Shown: piece after piece, positions 48,839 to 58,606 of the stretch
How the letters are laid out: each line of letters begins with the position of its first letter
How positions within the stretch are numbered: position 1 is the first letter of the stretch
Assembly (NCBI RefSeq): GCF_901709675.1
Contig: NC_051092.1
Coordinates: 10,870,491-10,934,490, forward strand
DNA: 64,000 nt
Direction of reading: 5' to 3'
DNA from: Syngnathus acus
Taxonomy: Eukaryota > Chordata > Actinopteri > Syngnathiformes > Syngnathidae
Position numbers and translations under genes: made by a program
The notes under the pieces: model-generated
Seen by the model: the letters and a program-made list of their open reading frames with translations, nothing else
Databases searched by the model: none
Told to the model about the DNA's origin: nothing

Positions 48839-49136
48839 GCGTAAAATGAAAGTGAAAGAATCTGTAAATCTTTTAATCATTGTTTTGGATCTCGGAGCCC
48901 GCTTTTTTGGAAAACAAAAGTCTCACTAAATACTGTATGAGGAGAAAGGTTATTCTGAGTTACAATCGAAAGATTAAAGTAGAGACTTCAAGAAAAAACA
49001 TTATTCAAGTTTTGATTTTACATCTCTGAATCATTTTGTCCTGAGCCTTCTTTTTGATGTTGAGAGAGTTGATGTAAAATGATAAGGGAAACTTACAGTT
49101 CATCACAGTTAAGATATTAACACTTGTAGATCTTAC
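48839..49136. other. Non-coding stretch, nothing recognised
   Basis: Unique AT-leaning sequence. Confidence 0.5.
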
Positions 49137-49291
49137 CTGCTGCAATTAGATTCTTTGTGCGCCATAAGCAAGAAGCATGGCAACTCAACCAGCGCAACAC
49201 AGAATCATCTCCAAGCTGTAATGATTGAACCTCAATGACATCATGTGTGTTTGAGAGTGGAGTGGGCTTCTGGTAACAGTGCTGTGCATCT
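49137..49291 (-). other. Candidate 155-bp coding exon
   Basis: On the minus strand, the acceptor GGCCTCTAATATTCAG precedes 49291 and the donor GCAGCAG|GTAAGATC follows 49137; the donor is close to consensus. One frame is open throughout, including VIEVQSLQLGDDSVLRWL and CLWRTKNLIAA. I do not recognise the protein. The strand is opposite to the other candidate exons, so it would belong to a different gene. It could be a chance splice pair or a lncRNA exon. Confidence 0.28.
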
Positions 49292-49672
49292 CTGAATATT
49301 AGAGGCCAAATGGAACACACAAGCTGCACCCGGCAATGGAAGTCAGATGCTCTTGAGTCAGCCCATTCCATTCCTCATCTTTTGAATGAGACGAGGAGGC
49401 CTCTGTAAGGGCTCCGTATGGTAGATGTCAGAAAATAAGTGCAGGCCTTGGTAACAAAATGGAATTGGATCTAATCAGCCCCAGGCTCATGTGTTTGATC
49501 CGCATCCTCACAGTACAGCTACCCACATCTTGGAGGGGTGAACAGTCAGGATGTTATGGTATTTTGCTGTATAATAATCGCATGTCACAGTGAAGGAAAA
49601 AACGTTTTCATATGTTGGTTGACACTGAGAACTTTATTTTATACTATAGTTTTTTTAACATTTACTTAAGTA

Positions 49673-50328
49673 TCGTATTTTCCGGACTATAAGTCGCTCC
49701 AGAGTACTAGTCGCATCAGCCATAAAATGCATAATAAAGAAAGAAGAGACATATATAAGTCGCACTGGAGTATAAGTCGCATTTTTGGGGGAAATTTATT
49801 TGTAAATAAAATTATAAAATAAAATTGATAAAATCCAACACCAAGAACAGACATGTCATCTTGAAAGGCAATTTAAAATAGAAATAGAATAGAGGCAACA
49901 ACAGACTGAATAATTGTACAGTATGCTAACGTTACATGACACATTAACAACGAACTGAGAACGTGCCTGGTAGGTTAACATAACATATTAAGAGTTATTC
50001 AGATAACTGTAGCATAAATAACATGCTAACAAGTTTACCAAACCACCCGCGTCATTCCAAATCATTAAATCATCATCCTCTGTGTCACTTTTAAACAACT
50101 CCGCTAACATCAGAAGTAGAAGATGCGGCGCTTCCTCTTCTAAGTCGCTTACGTCAGACTCATCAACACAATTATCAACACAGGCCTAGAGCGCCCTCTT
50201 GCGGTTTAGTGTGAAAATAACCTATGAAATGATATAATAATGTGTTAATAATTTCACACATAAATCGCTCCGGAGTACAAGTCCCTAACTATGAAAAAAA
50301 ACGGTGACTTACAGTGCGGAAAATACAG
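49673..50328. mobile_element. Complete 656-bp pogo-like MITE with TA target duplication
   Basis: The left end, TCGTATTTTCCGGACTATAA followed by GTCGC, and the right end (reverse complement CTGTATTTTCCGCACTGTAA, GTCACC) form inverted repeats, flanked by TA at 49671-49672 and 50329-50330. Sub-terminal GACTATAAGTCGC-like units recur at 49755-49785 and 50262-50280. There is no transposase frame. The termini match the pogo remnant at 37360-37810. Confidence 0.85.
50188..50204 (-). promoter_or_regulatory. CTCF-like motif inside the MITE
   Basis: GAGCGCCCTCTTGCGG read on the minus strand gives CCGCAAGAGGGCGC, two substitutions from the CTCF core CCASYAGRKGGCR. A transposon-borne CTCF site would be dispersed with the element. 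Confidence 0.25.
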
Positions 50329-50592
50329 TAGAAACCGGGTTCTGACAATCTTTTGTTGAAAACTTTTTTTATATCGTATAAGTTATCCAGCATCTGTCAT
50401 CATTCCTACAAAAAAATCAACATCTTCACCCAGCACCTAGATATGCCAAAACTGAATGCCCTGTTTGAAGGAGGGAACCCAATCGCTTTTGAATGACCAA
50501 ACATTTGCAAAAGGGGTACCCAGGATTCTTTTGGGGGGGGGTTAAAAACTCAAATGACAGCATACTCAGGTTTCGGCATTTGACATTTGTGA

Positions 50593-50780
50593 GTCACTGG
50601 CGTAGTGGCAGTACTCGAGCCTGACAGGTGTGAGCGTAAATTGTTGTTTGTCTCTATATGTGCCCTAGGATTGACTGGTGACCATTTCAGTGTGTAGTCA
50701 ACCTTTTGCTCAAAATAGCTAGGATAGGCTCCAGCGACCCTCAGTTGGATAAATTATGGTTACAATGGATGGATGGGTGT
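50593..50780 (+). mobile_element. Internally deleted SINE with 9-bp target-site duplication
   Basis: A short tRNA-like head with A-box TGGCGTAGTGG jumps to GACAGGTGTGAGCG and the usual 3' body (TGTGCCCTAGGATTGACTGG, AGGATAGGCTCCAGCGACCC), ending AATGGATGGATGGGTGT. CATTTGTGA at 50584-50592 and 50781-50789 is an exact flanking duplication. The B-box region is missing, as in the copy at 12217, but the breakpoints differ. Confidence 0.82.
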
Positions 50781-50789
50781 CATTTGTGA

Positions 50790-52007
50790 TTTAAAAAAAA
50801 AAACAACCCAGAGAAAAGTCACCCCTACGCGTTATTAATGCTGTTGTCATGTAAACAACAGCTTAATCATATTTGAAAGCTGTTCTATCAAATGTTATCA
50901 TAGGAACTTTTACAAATTAGTGGTTTCATTGTGTAATTCATTTTTTTATCGAGATGAGCATATGCAGACTATACTTCCTGTTTAACCAGAAGCATTGCAC
51001 TAGTTCTTTTTTTGCAGGAAGTGTGGAAATATGCTACACTTCTGCAATAAAGTTTCTGTTGATATGCACTTGGATCTACCCCATTTTTGGGGCCAGACAT
51101 GATTAAGTCATGAGCTGGTCTAGCCCGCCTGGAAATACGATCTCGTTCAGTGCAAGTTGCTCACAAACGTCTACCCTCATATAGATCACACACAAGCACA
51201 CATGCTATTACTCACATCCCGCATTTACTGTTTTGTTCTAAATCAACATCAGATTACTATCAGTGTGTCGGCTCTATGTTATAAAATAAGCAGTTGAACA
51301 ACAAAGCCTTCTTTGTTTTACTGTTATTTCTCCTGATTTCTTCATATGGAAACCCTAAAGTTGAATGACTCTAAAATTTGAACCAACATGAATTTTTACT
51401 CTAAAGTTGCACAAAAATGGTCATTCTGACTTGCTGTCATGTGAGACATTGGTGGGGTGCGACCACACAGAAGGAAGAAATGTAACGTTGACCTCACCGA
51501 TTGTAATTGAATTCATGACTCATGAATGTACAGGCATTGAAGGTTAATCCGATGAAACATGACAAATTATGTTTAAGGTTATTGAAATATGCCTCGGCTG
51601 ACAACATTGCCTCCAATTAACAAAGCTGTGAAAATGCTGCTGATGCAATTCTTTATTGCAACGTAAGCCTTTAAGGTGACATGAACCTGTTTCAATGTGG
51701 GAAGTCTTACTCAGATGATGTAAGGTGATGTCATATAGTATAGAGCGCTTGCACGATTGGGGGTCATTGCACACTTTGGAGAACTGTAAGGGAATGTGAG
51801 GAGAGATATGCTACAAAAAGCAGAGAGAGATAAGCATAACTTGGTATGTAACCACCATTAAAAATACTAATTGTAGTCATTTGTTTTCATCTGAGAATAT
51901 GATGTGCTTTACATAGTTGTTGTAGGACTTTCTCAGTTGTGAAATGTGAGTATACAGACAGGTATTCTTCTTTTTTTTTATTCTGTTGTTTTTTTTACTT
52001 TCTTGAG
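50790..52007. other. Non-coding stretch upstream of the Gag-protease ORF
   Basis: No LTR, primer-binding site or other retroelement signal could be recognised by eye, and no segment matches the region after 54371. Pyrimidine-rich TTCTTCTTTTTTTTTATTCTG then TTGTTTTTTTTACTTTC lies at 51966-52004, followed by TTGAG at 52003-52007. Confidence 0.45.
52006..52007 (+). promoter_or_regulatory. Candidate 3' splice site before the ORF leader
   Basis: A roughly 40-base T/C tract ends in CTTTCTTGAG|GAACG, 207 bp upstream of the ATG at 52215. If used, the ORF would lie in an exon spliced to an upstream promoter. This is expected of a captured gene and unusual for a BEL/Pao genomic transcript. Confidence 0.3.
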
Positions 52008-52214
52008 GAACGACGGTGTTGCTAAACTCCAAGCACCAGTGTGATAATGCCATGTCACAACAGTTAAAAGCGAACTCAAGATCTGGATCGAATTCTACAT
52101 TTAAAGGGACAAGACAAGATTTTGGAGGAGTTGCTAAAGGATTATACCAATTGACGATAGTTTGGGTTAAGATACTAGTCGTACTATAAGCTACAATAGA
52201 GTCACACAACCAAA

Positions 52215-54371
52215 ATGTCACACCCTGCAAAAGGAGAAGACTCATTTCCAGTCATCTCAGAGTCTCCAAAATCCAGTGAGCATTCAAATTCAAGTCCCAC
52301 CCCCTTTCGAAGAATGGATGCAGAAGCTCACCAGCAACAGCTCAACAAATGGGAGAGCAACTTTAAACTTCGAGAGGCAATGTTGCAGTCAGAAATGAAT
52401 CAGAAAGAAGTAGAATGGAAACTTAAAGAGGCAATGTTGTTGTCCGAATTGAAGCAGAAGGAATGGAAACTTAGAGAGGCAACACTGCTGTCAGAAATCA
52501 AGCATAAAGAATTTGAGATGAAGCTGAGACTCGAAGAGGAGAGAACTAAGTTGCAACAGTTACAAGCAGAAAAGGAAACCAAAAATCCTCAGATGCTTTT
52601 GAGGCCATGCGACGGTTGCAAAGGTCTTAACTGTTTTGTGGATGAAACTCAGAGTAACTCTGCTTGTAAAGACACTCGAGGGAGCATTACAACAAACCCA
52701 AATGTCGCAGCATTCTATACTCAACCAGTATCGCCTAAACTTTCAGTAACCCGGGAGCCTTTAAGTCAGACTCAAGCAAGTTCAACAAGTATGGATATTC
52801 CACAAGTCCCACAGCCGACAACCTTCAGTAGTAATCCCCGGAAATGTATTGACCGGGAAAACTCTCTGTTTATTGACAAAAAGCCACCAACAACGAAGAT
52901 GGTTACACTGAAAAATTGTCCTGTTGGCGAAGGATGCCAAGCTGGAGGTTTCCTCCACCGAGATGAACAGAAGACATGTAATAAAGCTTCAGGAGTATTC
53001 CGAGAAAGAACTGATAGCCCCTTTGTTCTAGAGCGCGCGTTCAGAGATAAATTGATGAGATGGCCCAAGATCAGAGATAATGATCCACTTGCACTTAAAG
53101 CATTTGCAGACTTCTTGAAAAGCTACAGTAGAGCAGTTGTAAATGGTGATGAACTAACTTTTTTGAACAGTTGTGAGGAAAATTATAGGTTAGTTGAAAA
53201 ATTGCCTGAATGGATCATACACAAGTGGAGTCAAATTGTCGTTGATGAACTCGAAACCTATGACGAATATCCTAGTTTTGCTTGTTTCACACACTTTCTG
53301 AAAACAGAAGCACAGACTCTCCGCAGTCATATCACCTCACCACCCATTATGAACAACAACTCCTTGGGTAATCGATCACTGAAGCAAAAGAGGAGTCCAA
53401 AAACAAGCACACAACCAAAGAATACCGTCTACCAAATGGCGTCCAGCAGCAAAATGATACCGTTGTGCTTTTTTTGCAAAAAGGAAGGCCACGACCTGGC
53501 GAGATGCCCCATCTTTGCAGCAAAGACTCTTGAGACAAAGAAAACCTTCATACATGGCAATCATCTGTGTTTCGGATGTCTAAAGAAGGGACACTTCATC
53601 AGAGAATGCAAACGAAGGCAAGTTTGTAGCATATGTCACCGTTGTCATCAAACCAGCCTCCATACAAAGACGGTTAAAAGACCCGCAAGTATTGCAAAGA
53701 ATTACTTTTCTCCCACAGAAGACCACAGAAGACCCGGGGTGCAAAAGTTTCTCATTCACTCATCAACGAAACGTTCTTTTGCTACATCAAGTATTGTTCC
53801 AGTTTTTGTCTCATCAATTGTGGAGCCAGATAAGGAAGTACTAACCTATGCCATATTAGATGCACAGAGCAGTTCCACATTCATCTTAGAAGATGTGCTT
53901 GACAAACTGAATGTGGGTATCCAGTCAGTTAAACTAAAACTGAGCACTATGACTGCTACCGACACAATAATAGCAAGCAAGAATGTTCAAGATTTACAAG
54001 TAAGAGGACTAAACTTGGACAGTCAAATTCAGATCAAGCAAGCGTACGCCCGTGACTTCATACCAATGAATAAGGGTCAGATTCCTAGCAGTCAGACTGC
54101 ACTACAATGGCCACATCTGGCGCACCTAGCAGACAAACTACCACCATTTCAAAACTGTAGTGTGGGTCTTTTGATAGGATATGACTGTCCATCAGCCCTC
54201 GCTCCTCTCGAAGTCATTATCGGGACTACGAATGAGGCTTTTGCACAGCGGACGCAACTAGGGTGGAGCATCATAGGTCCATCAAACCCCAGGTTTGCCT
54301 GGGAAAGAACCAAATCCGATTCTTTAGCAATAATACGACCGTCTGAAGGCAATGATGTGAAACTCAAATAA
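52215..54371 (+). CDS. BEL/Pao-type Gag-protease protein, intact 718-aa ORF
   Basis: Single open frame. The ATG is the first after an in-frame TAG at 52197, with AAA before it. Domains in order: Ser/Pro-rich start (1-30); a charged coiled coil (about 35-122) built on three tandem KLREAxLxSE units at 51-68, 69-84 and 85-102; a Cys-containing linker (130-260); the C-terminal half of a retrotransposon Gag domain (DUF1759-like, about 270-372); zinc knuckles C418-C421-H426-C431 and C452-C455-H460-C465; a third Cys/His knuckle (C471, C474, H478, H483); and a retropepsin-like domain (DUF1758-like, about 530-690) with D549-A550-Q551 at the active site and LLIG at 652-655. Gag proteins form RNA-binding particles and the protease would mature them. 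No reverse transcriptase, RNase H, integrase or LTR follows; the frame stops 27 residues after the protease-domain end. It is either a fragment of an element or a domesticated gag gene. DAQ departs from the usual D-[S/T]-G, so activity is doubtful. Confidence 0.88.
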   Translation: MSHPAKGEDSFPVISESPKSSEHSNSSPTPFRRMDAEAHQQQLNKWESNFKLREAMLQSEMNQKEVEWKLKEAMLLSELKQKEWKLREATLLSEIKHKEFEMKLRLEEERTKLQQLQAEKETKNPQMLLRPCDGCKGLNCFVDETQSNSACKDTRGSITTNPNVAAFYTQPVSPKLSVTREPLSQTQASSTSMDIPQVPQPTTFSSNPRKCIDRENSLFIDKKPPTTKMVTLKNCPVGEGCQAGGFLHRDEQKTCNKASGVFRERTDSPFVLERAFRDKLMRWPKIRDNDPLALKAFADFLKSYSRAVVNGDELTFLNSCEENYRLVEKLPEWIIHKWSQIVVDELETYDEYPSFACFTHFLKTEAQTLRSHITSPPIMNNNSLGNRSLKQKRSPKTSTQPKNTVYQMASSSKMIPLCFFCKKEGHDLARCPIFAAKTLETKKTFIHGNHLCFGCLKKGHFIRECKRRQVCSICHRCHQTSLHTKTVKRPASIAKNYFSPTEDHRRPGVQKFLIHSSTKRSFATSSIVPVFVSSIVEPDKEVLTYAILDAQSSSTFILEDVLDKLNVGIQSVKLKLSTMTATDTIIASKNVQDLQVRGLNLDSQIQIKQAYARDFIPMNKGQIPSSQTALQWPHLAHLADKLPPFQNCSVGLLIGYDCPSALAPLEVIIGTTNEAFAQRTQLGWSIIGPSNPRFAWERTKSDSLAIIRPSEGNDVKLK

Positions 54372-54588
54372 ATTTGTATGATTTCTTTTACTGATTGAGA
54401 GTATCTATGACATATTCCATCTCCTCCTTGAATGATGGCCAGCAAATCTGAATTCCAGGCTTTTTCAAGGGATAAAGCCATGTTATTATGAGTGGCATGT
54501 CATCAAATGTACCGTCTGCTTTTTGATAACACGGGTAATTTTTACTTTTTATTCTCTTTGATCGAATTGATTTTCATTTTTATTTGTT

Positions 54589-54594
54589 AATAAA
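54589..54594 (+). terminator. Candidate poly(A) signal for the Gag-protease transcript
   Basis: AATAAA lies 218 bp after the stop codon in T/A-rich DNA. An earlier AATAAA at 54367-54372 overlaps the stop codon itself. Either could end a transcript; the later one leaves a normal short 3' UTR. Confidence 0.3.
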
Positions 54595-56440
54595 AAGATC
54601 ACACTCTCTATGTCCAGATAAGGATAATTTTAACTGAGCATAATACCAAAGTTTTCTCTTTCTGTCAGCAGTATAACCACTATACTATTGAGAAACCATG
54701 TCAAGAACTCTCTCCATTAGTTGTCAGAACTGTCCACCAAACATCCATTGCATCCTTCATTTGTGTGCAGCAGAGTATTGATGATTGCAAGAGCCAATCA
54801 CCTTGACTGTTATTTTAAACCCAGTGCTAACCACCTATTAAATGTATGAATTGATTATTGACAATAAATGTGTTGTTTTACTAAACCAAGTGGGATCGAT
54901 AAACATGGGTATCTTGAATATCATTATTATTATTGCTTGTTGTAGTAGAAGTAGTAGTATCATTATTATTTAGAAATAAATCTCCTGGTTTAATAGTCAC
55001 AATGGGATAATCTTGCTAAGATCCATGTCAGTTTTTTTAAATCCGCATGACCTTGGAATTGATCGTTAATACCTAATATCTGTATAATTATCTTTACAGT
55101 CTGAATATTAACTCTATTCCTTTCATCGTGCATTGGAAAGTGCAATTTCCTTGAAAATGTCGTTTGAGTCATACATCAAGGGGCATAGTACCCTTCAGGT
55201 TTGGGCATGAGTCCAGTTCACTGGTCACCTGAGCTTTCTTATGCAAACTTCCAGTGTTCAAAGGCTGCTGAGTGCCCTTTCCTGCTTTGTCAAGCTCATA
55301 CAAGGATGTATCAAGTATTGGCCGGGAAGGCGTGACACTACGACCTTTCGAGTGGTCGCCCCTATGCATGAAGGTTTGCCGTATTCTGTGTATTCATCTA
55401 CAGAATTATTTTTTCTTATATGTTCATTGAGATATATCAGTGTGGCATTCTGCATACATTTGTGTAAATTACGTGTTGCTCTGGTGTCCCACCAGTCGTG
55501 TGTGTGTGTGAGCTTTAACTCTGGGACTTTGTACTCTTGAGAGGCATGCCAGCCAGTCAGCTGAGAGAGCAAAACACCATGAGTTGGAATTAAAACAAAC
55601 ACGGGTGTAAACAAGGGGGATGACTTTTCCTGCAGAACGGGAGAGATATGGTAAATGTACAAATGCTGGACTTTGCATTGGCGCTTTGAAGTTGGTGCCA
55701 GATGTTGAGCATTGCAAATAAATCTAACATGAAAATAAGCCAGATTGGACTAGCATTTATTCAACTGCAGGTGCATTATATTTCGATAAAAGTCATTCAC
55801 CAGTTCTCGTAAATATTTTAATTTCAGAATTGTGGGATACTTTCCAGTGAATCACGCACTTAATACACCCCAATGCCTCCAGGGGTTTCCACACAGATGG
55901 TAAGATTAAATCCTTTGCATTTACCACAGCCCAATATGGACTCCAGACTTAAAAGTTATTGCCATGAAGCGATTAAACGAACAGTCGGGGATTAGCTCTA
56001 TTGATTATGTCTATTATTCTGGGCTGACCCGTGACTTACAAATTATCTAAATGCCCTTGCTACCCTCAAGACAGAGTCTACCGGAAAAGTGCAAACAGCA
56101 ACGGCACTGACCGACCTGAAAATTCTTTGAACTGGAGATGAATTGCAAGTCTATCAGCAGCAGTTCAGGATGACACTACCCCGCAAAAATCAATCAGCTC
56201 AAACATAGTGCAATGGCACCGGGGTGTTAGCGCAGTTGCACAGGACAATAGTACATGTGCTTCTTTGCAAGTAGGTTATGGTGTGGCGCAAAGATAAATA
56301 AGATCCTTCCCAAAATGTTTTGACATAACAGTTGTAAACCTTTCAAATATTCCAGTCATTCAAGTTGAGTAAGTTGAACCTATGGACTCCTCTTCAGGGG
56401 AAAACACTCTGACCAACTTGTGTCATTGTGTTCTTTTCAA
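54595..56440. other. Non-coding stretch, nothing firm
   Basis: No continuation of the retroelement (no polymerase or integrase motif in any frame) and no LTR recognised. A small TAG/TAA triplet-rich patch lies at 54930-54975. The 134-codon minus frame at 55258-55662 has no domain. Confidence 0.45.
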
Positions 56441-56965
56441 TGATTAAAAGGTGACTGCACTTGTTAACCTCTTATTCCTATCCATTTGTGTGTACAATCC
56501 AGTCCAGGACCTGTTGTGGATGATCAGGAAGGCAGCCTCAGTTCATGGCATCACTTGCATGCGAGGTTGCCTTCTCCATCTGAGCATTGATCTGGACCCA
56601 TTGACAGGTTGTCTGACATTTGGCAAAAGTGGCCATCTCAAGCCTCTCGTTGTCTTCCTTTTAACGTATTATGCGTCTCTACCTGCCTGTCGCCACAGTA
56701 CATGCTAATGTGGGGCGAAGTATGTGTCAGTTATCTCCTGGGAAAAAAACACTGCCCTTGTTGCTTCATATAGCCTGGCCAGCTCTAGTGATCGGCTATT
56801 GATAAGGCTAATGTCTACCGATAGCTACCACGCTTTCATGTCCTGTCATAAAAAAGCCGGCACCCTTTTATGTTGTTTTCCCAAGCCAAGGACGGAACGA
56901 CCGTCCTGCAGGACCGGTCTAGCTAATCAGTAATCATTAACTTGCTGAGCCCAGCATTCCCCTTC
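56441..56965. promoter_or_regulatory. Candidate conserved non-coding block
   Basis: Complex sequence with homeodomain and GATA-like motifs (ATTGATAAGGCTAATG, CTAATCAGTAATCATTAAC) and no repeats. Composition resembles developmental enhancers. Conservation is untested; frames across it carry no domain. Confidence 0.25.
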
Positions 56966-57190
56966 AGATGTTCTACCATTTCACTTTTTTTCCCTCCATA
57001 TTCTTTCTTTTGCTTCTTGTTCAACCTTCTCTCATCCTCCTCCTTTTGTTTTCCTTTTACCCCTCTTTTTCTTCTCATTCTCAAGCTTCCCTGATGCTCT
57101 CCTATTATTCTTGAAACCCCCCCCCCGCCCTTCGTGCCCCTCCCTCATTCCCTCTTGTTACTTTGCTCATCTTCGCGCCCTTCTTTCAAG
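56966..57190. repeat. Polypyrimidine-rich tract
   Basis: About 220 bp strongly dominated by T and C on the plus strand, including a C10 run at 57117-57126. Such tracts can form triplex (H-DNA) or affect replication. Confidence 0.75.
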
Positions 57191-57800
57191 CTGGCTATAG
57201 AACAAATGATGCCCCCTTCGCCTGCTAATGAATCAAGATACAGAGGGAGCGTGGTCATAACTGTGCCATTGACACATGGCGTTATATTAAAACATTAGTA
57301 CCACTATATGACTTTATTTAGTACATGCCAAAGAAAATTGATTATGTAAAAGACATGGGACAAAAGGGGGAATCATCCCCAAACACCCCAACTGCGTTTC
57401 TCCTTTCTGGGCCAACTGCAGTAGCTCCTCTGTAAACGTCCTGAGAAATCATCTGGCGACGCTTCACCTCTTATTCAAAAGCATCCCCCCCTCCCTTCCG
57501 TCTCTTGGTTCAGTTGTGTCTGATGCTGTGTCTGTGTCTGATAAACTTGTTGAAGGATCTGTTCTGTATTTGGTGGACAATCATACTGTAGCGTTTATTG
57601 AGGCCTTCCTAAACATGTGTGTGCCATGCCAAACCCTCAATCAATGACATTTGATTGCTCAAGGATTATTGAATTGATAATAACAATAAACACGTTCATG
57701 CACCTTCCTGCTCCCCAGCCTGCCTCTACCCACGTAATATCTTGCAAACACGATCATTTTCTGCCTTTGAATTATTTTTATTCAAGTGCGAGCAGGAGAC
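57191..57800. other. Non-coding stretch; 57190-57480 candidate conserved element
   Basis: No gene recognised. The first half is complex (GCTAATGAATCAAG, CATTGACACATGGCG) and could be an enhancer; this is an impression only. Confidence 0.35.
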
Positions 57801-58086
57801 ACGGGCTATGCTTACACAGATATATATTTTTTTAATCTGAGCAGAGTTTAGATTAAAAGTTTGATCGAATGCACTGTTTACATGGACACTAAAAATATTG
57901 ATGTAATTTGGACTTGCCTGTTCATGCATCACACTTTTGACCAGATCAAATCATTTTGACATGTGTAGATTGACGAAATATACCGGAAATAGTAGTTGTA
58001 GGGAAAGAAGCCATAGCGACTTTTGTCTCAACAAAACATCTATTTCTATTTTAAATGTTAGCGTTATTTTGCGTATTTTGCCGTTT

Positions 58087-58606
58087 TGTCACGTGCCTGC
58101 GTCACCTGCCACACAGCCACTCCTTCATCAGCCACGCCCCCAATCAAGCTCGTTAGGTCAACCTTACTTAATCCCCATGAATCCAGCCAGTCACTGTCGG
58201 TTCGTCCTCTTACCCTGCCTGTGACGCCACCACTGTGCTCTGCCCGAACGATTACCGTTGCTGACATTGCCTGTGTACCGACCCGACTCACCTTGCTCGC
58301 TGCCCGTCCTGACCACTTGACTACGCTCTGATCCCCGCCTGCCTCGACCACCTGCTTGCCCCCTGACCATGACTGCATTCTTCCGCCTGGCGCGCTTGCT
58401 CTGCTGCTCTCTCCGCCAGGTTGGTTCCTGCCATCAGCCAGCTTGTCACTCCGAGGCCAGCACTCCGCTGTGACTCTATCCCGGTCCTCCGCCGGTTCCT
58501 GTTCCACTGCCCAGTGACACCAGCCAAGCCGGCAGTGCAGCCTTCCACTTACCCTGTTTCAATAAAGATCCGTTCTTTATTTGGTCGCCCTGCCCAGTTC
58601 TTGACA
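58087..58606 (+). mobile_element. Solo LTR, probably Gypsy/Ty3-like
   Basis: The 520-bp segment starts TGTCACGTG and ends CTTGACA, giving the TG...CA ends with inverted TGTCA/TGACA. It is GC- and CCTG-rich, unlike the flanking DNA. A polyadenylation signal AATAAA at 58561-58566 lies about 40 bp before the end, as in the R region of an LTR. The flanking pentamers CGTTT and CATTT agree at four of five bases, a possible decayed target duplication. No internal retroelement sequence adjoins it, so recombination has probably left one LTR. The long minus-strand frame (58064-58507) is an artefact. Confidence 0.72.
58561..58566 (+). terminator. LTR polyadenylation signal
   Basis: AATAAA within TTTCAATAAAGATCCG, in the usual position near the LTR 3' end. 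Confidence 0.6.

Noticed and set aside
54149-54481. Minus-strand 110-codon frame overlapping the end of the Gag ORF
   Set aside because: About two thirds is antisense to the well-supported protease domain, and it has no recognised domain.
54372-55500. Possible frameshifted continuation of the retroelement into reverse transcriptase
   Set aside because: Reading all three plus frames by eye showed no polymerase motif and frequent stops.
58064-58507. 147-codon minus-strand frame
   Set aside because: It lies antisense within the GC-rich solo LTR.
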